Source: Fimbriiglobus sp.
GTDB lineage: Bacteria; Planctomycetota; Planctomycetia; Gemmatales; Gemmataceae
Direction: 5' to 3'
Assembly: GCA_025351325.1 (NCBI GenBank)
Contig: JANXWE010000177.1
Location: 1-39,054 of the forward strand
DNA length: 39,054 nt
Position 1 is the stretch's first letter. Each line of letters opens with the position of its first letter. Below the pieces are notes generated by a model. The model was not told the DNA's origin and ran no database searches. It was given only the letters and a program-made list of their open reading frames with translations. Positions 8,552 to 16,559 of the stretch are shown piece after piece. The position numbers and the translations under genes are program-made.

Positions 8552-9535
8552 TCATCGTCGAATCCGCAATCCTTGCCCCGCGAGTACCGCTTCGACTTCT
8601 TCCAAACTGATCAATGGCAAGTCGCCGGGAATGGAATGCTTGAGGGCACCCATCGCCGCTCCGTAGGCCAAACCCCTGGCGAAGTCGCCGTCTAGCAAAC
8701 CGTGAATCAGTCCGGCGGCAAACGCATCGCCGGCGCCGAGGCGATCCACGATCTCGACTTCGTACGTGGGTGTTTCGTGGAATTGACCAGCAGAATAGCC
8801 GACGGCCCCAAAGCGGTTGCGCCAGACCAGTGGCGTCTCGCGGACGACCCCGGCGACGAATTTCACGCCGTATCGGTCGGTAAATTGATGCGCCACCTCG
8901 GCGAAGGTCGACCCGCGAATCTCGAACAGTTGTTCGGCGTCGGCCATACTGGCAATGAGCAGGTCGACGTGCGGCAAAAGTTCCCCCAAGGTCCGCCCGG
9001 CGTCGGCCACGCTCCAGAGTTTGCTCCGGTAGTTCAAATCGAGGCTCGTTCCAAGCCCTCCCTGGCGCGCGGCTTGCAATCCCTCGAGTACCAGTTCGGC
9101 GCAACCATTGCTCAACGCGGCCGTGATCCCGGTGACGTGGAACCAACGTGCTCCCTGGAACAATGCCGGCCAATGGAAATCACCCGGCTTCGCCAGTGCC
9201 ATGCTCGAATTGGTGCGATCGTACACAATTGACCCCGCACGGGGGGCCGCACCGAATTCCAAAAAATAAAGACCACACCGTCCTTCGGCGACGAAGCGAA
9301 CACCCTCGGTTCCGACGCCAAATTCCCGGACGCGATTCCGCGCCGCTTCGCCGAGCGGGTTCGCCGGAAGGGCACTGATCCATTCCACGGAACGCCCCAA
9401 TCGCACCAGGCCAACGGCGGTGTTGAGTTCCGCCCCGCCGATCTCGACGTCGAAGGAACGGGCTTGTTCGATCCGTTGGAAGTGCGGAGGCGCCAGCCGC
9501 ATCATCGCTTCGCCAAAGGCCACGACATCGGGCAT
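8552..9535 (-). CDS. kdgK: PfkB-family sugar kinase, probably 2-dehydro-3-deoxygluconokinase
   Basis: This 327-residue ribokinase-fold cytoplasmic enzyme probably phosphorylates 2-keto-3-deoxygluconate to KDPG in the Entner-Doudoroff or uronate pathway. Visible are the N-terminal GGAELNTAVGLVRLG substrate/Gly-Gly motif and the C-terminal PfkB signature DRLGAGDAFAAGLIHG, with Asp270 as catalytic base. The segments GLYFLEFG and YDRTNSSM resemble the KdgK sugar-binding region. Family membership is clear. The exact sugar is inferred, and other 2-keto sugars or fructose remain possible. No sugar catabolic neighbours lie next to it. Confidence 0.8.
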   Translation of the reverse strand: MPDVVAFGEAMMRLAPPHFQRIEQARSFDVEIGGAELNTAVGLVRLGRSVEWISALPANPLGEAARNRVREFGVGTEGVRFVAEGRCGLYFLEFGAAPRAGSIVYDRTNSSMALAKPGDFHWPALFQGARWFHVTGITAALSNGCAELVLEGLQAARQGGLGTSLDLNYRSKLWSVADAGRTLGELLPHVDLLIASMADAEQLFEIRGSTFAEVAHQFTDRYGVKFVAGVVRETPLVWRNRFGAVGYSAGQFHETPTYEVEIVDRLGAGDAFAAGLIHGLLDGDFARGLAYGAAMGALKHSIPGDLPLISLEEVEAVLAGQGLRIRR

Positions 9536-9639
9536 GAGGAGACCATCCGAGAGCCAGGAAGAGTTTCAAATTGTTGTATCATTCGGGAATTGTGCTTCTA
9601 TCGTCGAGTGACCGACTATTCTTGGAGTCTTTAAAACTC

Positions 9640-9751
9640 AAGAGGAACGCGGATGACGCGGATGAGACCCAGATTGAAGAGGATCGGAAAGAAATCGATT
9701 TTTTCCGATCCTCTGACATCCTGTTTTTTCCGCGTCATCCGCGTTCCTCTT
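9640..9751. repeat. Nested palindromic intergenic repeat, copy 1
   Basis: The outer arms are a perfect 23-base inverted repeat at 9640-9662 and 9729-9751 (core GAGGAACGCGGATGACGCGG). Inside is a second perfect 13-bp hairpin, 9678-9690 with 9702-9714 (core GGATCGGAAA). A related copy lies at 27721-27815. It sits between two divergently oriented genes, in the 344-base spacer 9536-9879, so it is upstream of both. The short ORFs reading through it are artefacts of the repeat. Confidence 0.85.
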
Positions 9752-9879
9752 CATTTGGGCCTGGCGACGTTGTGATTGGTACAACCTCCAAGAATGGTCG
9801 GTATATCCGGGCGAACGAGGCATATGATTTGCGTGTCTGTTTCTGACATCGTCCTGGAAGTCCGCGAGCAAAAATCATC

Positions 9880-10314
9880 ATGGCTGAACTCGAACCTGTC
9901 GAAGCCGATTCGCGTTTCCCCAGCGGCAATTGGCTCGGTTTCTTTTTGGATCAACGCATGCCCGGCAAGCACTCCATGGAGTTGCTGCTCACATTCCGGG
10001 CGGGCACCATCACCGGGGAAGGTCGTGATCGCGTCGGCCCTTTTTTCGTGAATGGAACCTACGATCTCGGCAGCGGTGCCTGCCAGTTTCGCAAGGCGTA
10101 TTCGAAAGCGCACGTGCTGCTGTATGCCGGTTACAACGAGGGCAAAGGCATATGGGGCACGTGGGACTTGGAAGGCATCAAAGGCGGGTTTCACATTTGG
10201 CCCGAAGAAATGGGCGATCCGACCCGCCAAGTGTTGCACGAAGAAGCGCCCATGGAGTTCGAGGAACCGACCGAACGGATTGAAGAGCCGGAACTGCTTC
10301 CGATTGGCGGCTGA
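9880..10314 (+). CDS. Small conserved hypothetical protein
   Basis: This 144-residue soluble protein has no signal peptide. The core is rich in beta-strand patterns and conserved-looking aromatic/glycine motifs: SGNWLGFFLDQRMPGKHSMEL, FRAGTITGEGRDRVGPFFVNGTYD, HVLLYAGYNEGKGIWGTW and GGFHIWPEEMGD. The alternating strands suggest a small beta barrel or sandwich (inference). The tail is acidic (EEPTERIEEPE). I do not recognise a named family. It has its own transcription unit, bounded by the repeat upstream and a strong bidirectional terminator downstream. Confidence 0.75.
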   Translation: MAELEPVEADSRFPSGNWLGFFLDQRMPGKHSMELLLTFRAGTITGEGRDRVGPFFVNGTYDLGSGACQFRKAYSKAHVLLYAGYNEGKGIWGTWDLEGIKGGFHIWPEEMGDPTRQVLHEEAPMEFEEPTERIEEPELLPIGG

Positions 10315-10331
10315 GTGAATTACCGCGCACG

Positions 10332-10363
10332 AAAAAGCCCAGCCGATTTCGGCTGGGCTTTTT
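10332..10363. terminator. Bidirectional Rho-independent terminator
   Basis: A perfect 15-bp inverted repeat, 10332-10346 with 10349-10363, has GC core GCCCAGCCGA / TCGGCTGGGC flanked by A5 on one side and T5 on the other. It works in either direction. It lies between the convergent gene at 9880-10314 and the end of pnp at 10371, and fits both. Confidence 0.92.
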
Positions 10364-10370
10364 GCGGTTT

Positions 10371-12605
10371 CTAGTCTCGGCGTTCGCGGCGCGGGCCACG
10401 GCCGCCGCGGTCACCACCACCCCGTTCGCCACCCCGGTCACCGCCACCGCGTTCTTCGCGGAAACCACCATTACCACCGCCTGGAGGTGGGCCGCCTGTA
10501 CCCTCTTCGCCTTCCGGTTTCGGTGCGAGCAGGGCCTTGCGTGACAGTTTCACCCGGTCTTGGTCGTCGATGGCGATCACTTTCACCTGAATCTTGTCGC
10601 CGACCTTGACCACGTCGGACGGGTGCTGCACGTAACCGTGGTCGAGTTCGCTGATGTGGCACAAACCGTCACGGCCCGGGCTGATTTCCACGAACGCACC
10701 GAATTCTTTGATGCTCGACACTTTGCCGTCGTAGATCGCGCCGACTTTGATTTCGGCACAGAGGGCTTCGACCTTGCCCTTGGCGGCCATCGCCGCGGCC
10801 ATGTCGTTGGCGGCCACCGTGACGGTGCCGTCTTCTTCGATGTCGAGTTTCGCGCCGGTTTCGTCTTGGATGGCGCGGATCGTCTTGCCGCCCGGCCCGA
10901 TGAGCAGGCCGATCTTGTCCGGGTTGATCTTCACTTGGAACAGTCGCGGGGCCGAGGCAGCGATGTCGTTGCGCGGGGCCGTCAGCGCTTGCAGCATCGA
11001 CTTCAAGATCTTGATGCGGGCGCCGCGGGCTTGTTCGAGTGCCCCGCGGATGATGTCTTCGGTCACGCCTTCGAGTTTGATATCGAGCTGAAGCCCGGTG
11101 ATGCCCTTCTGCGTCCCGGCGACTTTGAAGTCCATGTCGCCGTAATGGTCTTCGTCGCCCTGGATGTCGGTGAGGAGCACGTACTCATCGCCCCGGGTGC
11201 AGAGGCCGATGCTGATGCCGGCGACGGGCCGCTTGATCGGCACGCCCGCGTCCATGAGAGCCAAGGTGCCACCGCAGACGGAGGCCATCGACGACGAACC
11301 GTTCGATTCGAGAATTTCCGAAACGAGGCGGATCGTGTAGGGGAACTTCGCGGAGGCGGGGAGCACCGCTTTGAGCGAGCGTTCCGCCAACATTCCGTGG
11401 CCAATTTCCCGCCGACCGGGGGCACGGATCGGCTTGCACTCGCCGACGCTGAACGGAGGGAAGTTGTAGTCGAGGAAAAACTTCTTCGAGATTTCGTCTT
11501 GCAGACCGTCGACCTTTTGCTCGTCTTGGCCGGTACCGAGGGTGACGACCACAAGGGCTTGGGTTTCACCGCGTTGGAACAGGGCCGAACCGTGGACGCG
11601 TGGCAAGAGCGACACTTCCGACGAAATGGCCCGAACCTGATCGAGGGCACGGCCGTCAATCCGGGTGCCGGTCATCGTGATCTCTTGGAAGAGATTCTCT
11701 TTCAGGGTGCTGAAGCCGGCGGAGAACTGCTCCGGGGTGTATTTCCCGGCCGCGGCGCCCTCGGGGAAGTAGTGCTTCTTGGTTTTATCTTTGAGTTCGT
11801 TGATTGCGGTGTAGCGGTGGATCTTCCCTTCCGCGAGGTAGGCCTTCTTGAGATCGGCCCCGATTTTGGATTGCAGTTCGGCCACCATCGGGTTTTCGGC
11901 CGGGACCGGTGGATATTCTTTGGCCCCGTGGCCGGCTTTGGTGCGCAGCTCTTCGATCGCGTCGATCACCGTGATGATGTGGCCGTGCGCGAAGACGATG
12001 GCGTTGGCCATGATGTCTTCGGGGAGTTCGCGGGCGAACCCTTCGATCATGCAGACGGCGTCGCGGGTCGCGGCGACGACGAGATCGAGGTCGCTCTCTT
12101 CCATCTGGGTGTGCGTCGGCATCAAGATGAATTCTTCGCCGATGCGACCGACGCGGACGGCGCCGATCGGCTTCGTGAACGGGATCGGCGACAGGTGCAA
12201 GGCGGCGCTGGCGCCGATGATCCCAAGGATGTCCGGGTCGTTCTCTTTGTCGGACGCCATGACCGTGGCCATGACTTGGACTTCGTTCAAGTAGCCGACG
12301 GGAAAGAGCGGGCGAATCGGCCGGTCGATGAACCGGGAGACGAGGGTCTCCTTGGTGCTCATCCGCGTTTCGCGCTTGATGAAGCCACCGGGGAACTTAC
12401 CGGCGGCGTAGGTGCGCTCGCGGTATTCCACTTGAAGGGGGAAGAAATCGCGGCCGGGAATCGCACCACCCGAGGTGGCGGCGGTGAGGACGAGCGTTTC
12501 GCCCAGTTGGACGACGACGGAACCGTGGGCCTGCTTGGCGAGCTTGCCGGTTTCGAGAACCAGCGTGGACGAGCCAAACGGACGTTCAATACGGGTGACA
12601 GGCAC
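10371..12605 (-). CDS. pnp: Polyribonucleotide nucleotidyltransferase (PNPase)
   Basis: This 744-residue phosphorolytic 3'-5' exoribonuclease would act in mRNA decay. Domain order: first RNase PH domain (about 1-225, with FFPLQVEYRERTYAAGKFPGGF), helical linker, second RNase PH domain (about 310-550, with QALVVVTLGTG and ATVCGGTLALMDAGVPI-like segments). Then comes a KH domain (IGLLIGPGGKTIRAIQDET) and an S1 domain (YDGKVSSIKEFGAFVEI). The last 45 residues are a Gly/Arg/Glu tail with GGDRGG repeats, resembling RGG RNA-binding tails and absent from E. coli PNPase. It follows rpsO on the same strand (98-base gap), the widespread rpsO-pnp order. Confidence 0.96.
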   Translation of the reverse strand: MPVTRIERPFGSSTLVLETGKLAKQAHGSVVVQLGETLVLTAATSGGAIPGRDFFPLQVEYRERTYAAGKFPGGFIKRETRMSTKETLVSRFIDRPIRPLFPVGYLNEVQVMATVMASDKENDPDILGIIGASAALHLSPIPFTKPIGAVRVGRIGEEFILMPTHTQMEESDLDLVVAATRDAVCMIEGFARELPEDIMANAIVFAHGHIITVIDAIEELRTKAGHGAKEYPPVPAENPMVAELQSKIGADLKKAYLAEGKIHRYTAINELKDKTKKHYFPEGAAAGKYTPEQFSAGFSTLKENLFQEITMTGTRIDGRALDQVRAISSEVSLLPRVHGSALFQRGETQALVVVTLGTGQDEQKVDGLQDEISKKFFLDYNFPPFSVGECKPIRAPGRREIGHGMLAERSLKAVLPASAKFPYTIRLVSEILESNGSSSMASVCGGTLALMDAGVPIKRPVAGISIGLCTRGDEYVLLTDIQGDEDHYGDMDFKVAGTQKGITGLQLDIKLEGVTEDIIRGALEQARGARIKILKSMLQALTAPRNDIAASAPRLFQVKINPDKIGLLIGPGGKTIRAIQDETGAKLDIEEDGTVTVAANDMAAAMAAKGKVEALCAEIKVGAIYDGKVSSIKEFGAFVEISPGRDGLCHISELDHGYVQHPSDVVKVGDKIQVKVIAIDDQDRVKLSRKALLAPKPEGEEGTGGPPPGGGNGGFREERGGGDRGGERGGGDRGGRGPRRERRD

Positions 12606-12703
12606 TTCTAGAAACCCCTTCGCAATGTTGCGGCGGGGTGGACAGCAAGCCAGCCGGCCCGAAAGTGGGCGGAGCTGGCGTTCGACATTCGGAGGGGTCG
12701 AGG

Positions 12704-12973
12704 TTACTTACGCAAGCCGAGCTTGGCGATCACTTCCATGTACTTGGGGCGATCCGTCTGTCGCAGATACTGGAGCAGGCCCGCCCGTTGACTGACCATT
12801 TTCAGCAAACCCCGCCGACTCGAAAAGTCTTTTTTGTGGGTTCGCATGTGATCGGTCATGTAGATGATCCGAGCGGTCAGCAGTGCGATTTGGACGGGCG
12901 GTGAGCCGGTATCGTTTTCGTCCTGCTTGAATTGCTGAATCAGCCCGAGCTTCTGTTCCTTGTTCGTCGCCAT
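12704..12973 (-). CDS. rpsO: 30S ribosomal protein S15
   Basis: This 89-residue primary 16S rRNA-binding protein of the 30S platform has the normal family length. Typical segments are GSPPVQIALLTARI, HMRTHKKDFSSRRGLLKMVSQRAGLLQYL and YMEVIAKLGLRK. The ATG at 12973 (MATNKEQK) gives the canonical S15 N-terminus; a longer reading frame to 13123 is open but is not needed. The gene heads the rpsO-pnp unit. Confidence 0.96.
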   Translation of the reverse strand: MATNKEQKLGLIQQFKQDENDTGSPPVQIALLTARIIYMTDHMRTHKKDFSSRRGLLKMVSQRAGLLQYLRQTDRPKYMEVIAKLGLRK

Positions 12974-13465
12974 GTCCCGCTCATCCTCGTAAAATCTCGG
13001 GCCAACGAGCCGCAGCCGATTGGTCGAGCATCCCTCCGTTGTTTCCGCCGTACACCGACGCCAACGGTTGTGTTTAGCCATTTTGAGATAAGGTGAATCT
13101 ATCGAAACGCGGGGCGTCGGCAAGTGATGGATCGGTAGAAATCAGTGTCGTCGGGCCGTTTAGCAAGTGTCCGTGGTAAAAAAAATCGGCAAAATTCTCA
13201 CTTATTTTGCTTGTGACATGGATTGGGCGGCCACACTACCTTCAGTGCCTTTCTTGGATCAAAATCGCTTAAATCCTAGGCAATCATCGTTTTAGACCAC
13301 CCCGATGAGTTCCGGTTGCCCAATCCCCCATTCAAACAATCGTGTCGGGATCAGCTTCGACAGCTTGACTCGGGAAAGTGCCCAGCTTTACAGTATTCCG
13401 TGAGAAGAATTTCCGCGTAATTGGACTTGCGTTGAATCTTCGACCGCATCCAAGGCTCGACACCC
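12974..13465. other. Divergent regulatory region between rpsO and csrA
   Basis: This 492-base non-coding spacer sits between two divergent genes. It is AT-rich around 13170-13215, including a run of A at 13179-13185. It must carry the rpsO-pnp promoter and leader on one side and the csrA promoter on the other. Only the csrA-proximal promoter candidate (13365-13394) could be read with any confidence. Confidence 0.5.
13365..13394 (+). promoter_or_regulatory. Candidate sigma-70-type promoter for csrA
   Basis: TTGACT (13365-13370) matches the -35 consensus at five of six bases. TACAGT (13389-13394) matches the -10 at four of six. The spacer is 18 bases. Transcription would begin near 13400, giving a leader of about 65 bases before the csrA ATG. 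Planctomycete promoters are less well defined than those of E. coli, so this is tentative. Confidence 0.4.
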
Positions 13466-13669
13466 ATGTTGGTTTTGTCTCGCAAGAACAACGAATCGAT
13501 CGTCATCAACGATGACATTGTCATCACCATCGTGGAAATCCGCGGCGACAAAGTTCGCCTCGGAATCGTCGCGCCGAAGGATGTCCCCGTCCACCGCCAA
13601 GAAGTGTACGAAGCGATCCACGGGGTGAAGATGCCATCCGGCATCCCCGCGGGTGAAGCGGCGGGTTGA
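13466..13669 (+). CDS. csrA: Carbon storage regulator CsrA
   Basis: This 67-residue RNA-binding translational regulator forms a dimer that binds GGA motifs in mRNA leaders. The N-terminus [20 protein letters not shown], the strand [11 protein letters not shown] and the motif [10 protein letters not shown] match CsrA, including the RNA-contact Leu4 and the VHR arginine. The C-terminal tail is a few residues longer and Gly/Ala-rich. It stands alone, diverging from rpsO. No flagellar genes, its common neighbours elsewhere, are nearby. Confidence 0.95.
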   Translation: MLVLSRKNNESIVINDDIVITIVEIRGDKVRLGIVAPKDVPVHRQEVYEAIHGVKMPSGIPAGEAAG

Positions 13670-13733
13670 GCCTCAACACATATTCCGAGCACTTTGGACA
13701 TTTCTGAAAGTTTTGCTTTCCTGACACTGCTCA

Positions 13734-14801
13734 TTAATTCTTCGGACCACCGGGGCGACCACCGCGAGATCCACCCATGTTTCCACCGGCGCTCGGTGCG
13801 CCGGGGCCACCTTTCCCTTTGGATTCACCACCGGCGACAGCGGACTTCGTGCCGCGCAGCCACTCTTCGGCGGTCAAGAACCCATCGCCGTTGAGATCGC
13901 GTTCTTGAAACTCGTCAATCGATTTCCCGGCGGTTCGCCATTCGTACAAACTCACTTGGCCGTCTTCGTCTTTGTCGAGTGCCGCATAAGGGAACTCTTT
14001 GGGAAGTTTGCCGAACCGGTAGACGACGGGCCGGGCTTCTTCTTGGTCTTCGCGCTTCGGATCGCCACCTCCAGGGAACGCTCCCGGGAAGCCACCACCA
14101 CCGGGGCTGGCGCCCGATTGCGTGGCGGCGAACACTTTCAATTCGTTGAGGTCGATGCCACCGTCGCCGTTGGTGTCGATCTGGTCGAAGTACGGCAGGA
14201 GCATTTGCGTTTCATCACGTGTGATCTTGCCGTCACCGTTGCGGTCGGCACGTCGGAACAATCCTTCAGGATCGCCCCACAAATTCCCGCCCCGGCCTCC
14301 ACCACCGCCGCCACGTGGATCACCACCGCCGCCACGTGGATCACCACCGTTCCAGTTGCCACCAGGGCCGCCCGGTGCCGGATTGACCATCACCGGTTTG
14401 CCATCGTCGCCAGTGATTGCGATCACCATCGGAACCCCGTTGCCCGGCACGGGCACCGGGGCCGCACCGGGAGTTGCCACGGCGGGGCCAGCCGCTCCAC
14501 GTTGAGCCGCCCGTTGGGCCATCCCCGATGCGTAGGCTGCCTTCGTGAGGATCCCATCGGCCGGCACCGCGGCCCCGCTCATCTGCACCAGGAATTTGGC
14601 CTGCGGATTCTTATTGATGTCGATGCTGTCGGCCCCGTTGCTCATCCGTTGCCAGAGCGCTTCGGGATCCATTTGCCGGCCACCACCTCCGCCACCACCG
14701 CGTGAAAAACCACTACCGCCACCACCGGGTTGGGCGAACAGCAGCGACGGCGTGACGACGGAGCCAAGCAGAGTCAGGGACAGCCAAATTTTGAGTCGCA
14801 T
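13734..14801 (-). CDS. Secreted EF-hand protein with Gly-rich regions
   Basis: This 355-residue protein has a clear signal peptide ending at LLFAQ. Four EF-hand loops are readable: RADRNGDGKITRDE, QIDTNGDGGIDLNE, ALDKDEDGQVSLYEW and ERDLNGDGFLTAEEW, suggesting extracytoplasmic calcium binding. The stretches between and around them are extremely Gly/Pro-rich, with a duplicated DPRGGGG unit. EF-hand proteins of this type are common in planctomycetes; the specific role is unknown. It converges with csrA, with about 64 bases between. Confidence 0.82.
   Translation of the reverse strand: MRLKIWLSLTLLGSVVTPSLLFAQPGGGGSGFSRGGGGGGGRQMDPEALWQRMSNGADSIDINKNPQAKFLVQMSGAAVPADGILTKAAYASGMAQRAAQRGAAGPAVATPGAAPVPVPGNGVPMVIAITGDDGKPVMVNPAPGGPGGNWNGGDPRGGGGDPRGGGGGGRGGNLWGDPEGLFRRADRNGDGKITRDETQMLLPYFDQIDTNGDGGIDLNELKVFAATQSGASPGGGGFPGAFPGGGDPKREDQEEARPVVYRFGKLPKEFPYAALDKDEDGQVSLYEWRTAGKSIDEFQERDLNGDGFLTAEEWLRGTKSAVAGGESKGKGGPGAPSAGGNMGGSRGGRPGGPKN
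14300..14341. repeat. 21-bp tandem duplication inside the EF-hand gene
   Basis: Two identical adjacent 21-bp units (14300-14320 and 14321-14341), plus an eight-base partial third, encode the DPRGGGG repeat. The unit length is a multiple of three, so copy changes keep the reading frame. Confidence 0.9.
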
Positions 14802-14904
14802 GGAAAATCACCCGGAGGTGTTCTGACCTAACAAGTGGAAATGATATCGGAAGGATCGATTCCCCGCACGCACAACTGGAGAAGTCTCATTTGCTTCTCA
14901 TGGC

Positions 14905-16368
14905 TCATTTCGCCGGTGGTTCCGCCGTCGCTTCGTCGTCGGCTGACTTGCGACGGACGGCCCGTGACAACCCATAGCCGGCGCCGATGGCGAATAAGAC
15001 TCCGAGCGAACCGATGCCGAGCATGGCGAAATCGCGGCGGTTCAATTCCCAAGGGGAACGCGGTTCCTCGTCCTCGGGGAATGCCACCAGCTCGACGTTG
15101 ACCTCTTCGGGCTTTGGCGGGGCGACGGGAGCCGGGGGAACGATTCTCGGTTTCACGGGCAGTGGCTTCACGTCCGTCGCACTCTTCGGCTTCACCGCTT
15201 GAATCGCCGCCCGGACATCGTTGGGAAGTTCGAATGCGCTCTCGGATTCCAGCCACTGTTGGTATTCCGGCAGCACCGGCATTTTGACGGCGGTCGCGGC
15301 CTTGTCCGGCAAAAACGGCTTGAGCAAGTCGGCCGCGTCCTTCGGCGTCTGCGGGCGATTCTCCGGTTTCTTCTCCAAAAGTTTGTTCACGACCGCGCTC
15401 AACCCCGGCGAGACACCGGGAACCAGATCCGATAACCGCGGTGGTGGCTCGGTGGCGTGTTTCACCATCTGGGCCATCACGTTCTTGTCTTGGAACGGAG
15501 GCCGGCCGGCGATCAGGTGGAACAACACGCAGCCGAGGCTGTAGATGTCCGCGCGGACATCGGCGCTGCGGGCATCGCGGGCCTGTTCCGGAGCGAGGTA
15601 ATCGGGTGTGCCGAGCAAGGCCCCCTCGCTGGTGAGTTGCAAATCTTGCGTCTCGGGGGAATCGTCGTCGAACGTCTCGCGGCCCAAGCCGATATCGAGA
15701 ATCTTGATGGTGCCATCCAAGGTGGAATTGCCACTCGGCGGGGTCACCATCAAATTCGCCGGTTTCAAGTCGCGGTGAACCATCCGCTTGTCGCTCAGGT
15801 GCTGCAAACCGAGCAGCGCCTGATGGATCACCCGCACCGCTTCCGGTGCCGGGAGTTTCTTGCGCCGCGCCAGAACATTGTCGAGAGTCTCCCCGTCGAT
15901 ATGCTCCATGACGATGTAATGGGTGCCACCGACCTGCCCGAGTTGATAGGCCCGCACGACGTTCGGATGATCGAGTTGCGTCAGCAATCGGCCTTCGCGT
16001 TGGAAGCGACCGAGGACGTTCTGCTCGCGGGCTTTACTACCGGGGAGCACCTTCAACGCCACGACTTGCCCCGACGTGTGTACCGCCTTGTAAACACCGG
16101 CCGTCTGCCCGCTGCCGATGCGATCGAGGATGACGTAGCCACCGAAATGGAAGCCGTCGGAGCGCCCGCGTTGAATGAGCGCAGCTTGGTAGACGGTGAG
16201 GTATTGCGTCTTGACGAGGAACTTGCGGAACGACTCCACATCGGCATCGCCGCCGCGCGATTCGCTCTCCCAGGCGGTGCGAATCGCGGGCAGTTCGTCC
16301 TCGCGGACGAGTTTGCTCTTGCCGAGCGCAGCACAGTATTCGGTCACGGTCGAGGTGGGCGTGGCCAT
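14905..16368 (-). CDS. Serine/threonine protein kinase, membrane-anchored
   Basis: This 487-residue Hanks-type kinase has an N-terminal helical segment of about 75 residues before the kinase domain (about 78-355). It shows a glycine loop GSGQTAGVYKA, the ATP-lysine in VVALK (Lys106), Glu125, catalytic loop HRDLKPANL (Asp200) and APE near 259-261. The magnesium-binding motif is DIG (Asp225) instead of DFG. A Pro-rich linker leads to one membrane helix near the C-terminus (FAMLGIGSLGVLFAIGAGYG) and a short tail. The kinase domain is therefore probably cytoplasmic with almost no extracellular sensor, unlike PASTA or WD40 types. Confidence 0.9.
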   Translation of the reverse strand: MATPTSTVTEYCAALGKSKLVREDELPAIRTAWESESRGGDADVESFRKFLVKTQYLTVYQAALIQRGRSDGFHFGGYVILDRIGSGQTAGVYKAVHTSGQVVALKVLPGSKAREQNVLGRFQREGRLLTQLDHPNVVRAYQLGQVGGTHYIVMEHIDGETLDNVLARRKKLPAPEAVRVIHQALLGLQHLSDKRMVHRDLKPANLMVTPPSGNSTLDGTIKILDIGLGRETFDDDSPETQDLQLTSEGALLGTPDYLAPEQARDARSADVRADIYSLGCVLFHLIAGRPPFQDKNVMAQMVKHATEPPPRLSDLVPGVSPGLSAVVNKLLEKKPENRPQTPKDAADLLKPFLPDKAATAVKMPVLPEYQQWLESESAFELPNDVRAAIQAVKPKSATDVKPLPVKPRIVPPAPVAPPKPEEVNVELVAFPEDEEPRSPWELNRRDFAMLGIGSLGVLFAIGAGYGLSRAVRRKSADDEATAEPPAK

Positions 16369-16400
16369 GATGAGGGGCGGCTCCGAAGGTACCGATTCTT

Positions 16401-16541
16401 TACCCCGAAGGGGTTACATCCCACAGCCCAGGGTCGCGCTTCGCGCACCCTGGGACTGAGATGGCGCGACTCCGACCGTGCCGACCCAGGGTGCTCCCGA
16501 AACGGGCGACCCCTGGCTGTGGGATGTAACCCCTTCGAGGT
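16401..16541. repeat. Long imperfect inverted repeat with inner hairpins
   Basis: A perfect 23-base inverted repeat (16406-16428 with 16515-16537, core GGGGTTACATCCCACAGCC) extends with a few mismatches and one-base bulges on both sides. Between the arms are two related smaller palindromes: CCCAGGGT..ACCCTGGG (16427-16454) and CCCAGGGTGCTCCCG facing CGGGCGACCCCTGG (about 16484-16515). It fills the spacer between the kinase start and the end of the DUF3467 gene. It has the look of a dispersed planctomycete intergenic repeat. Confidence 0.85.
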
Positions 16542-16559
16542 AAAAACGAATGGGCCGGC

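Noticed and set aside
9571-9871. Short ORFs on both strands with KRNADDAD-like sequence
   Set aside because: They are translations of the palindromic repeat at 9640-9751; similar spurious products arise from copy 2.
10560-12611. 683-residue plus-strand ORF across pnp
   Set aside because: It is the antisense shadow of pnp. All conserved motifs are on the minus strand, and the His/Asp/Arg-rich composition is typical of antisense frames in GC-rich DNA.
14300-14349. CRISPR-like tandem repeat
   Set aside because: The units are directly adjacent, without spacers, and encode an in-frame Gly-rich segment of the EF-hand protein.
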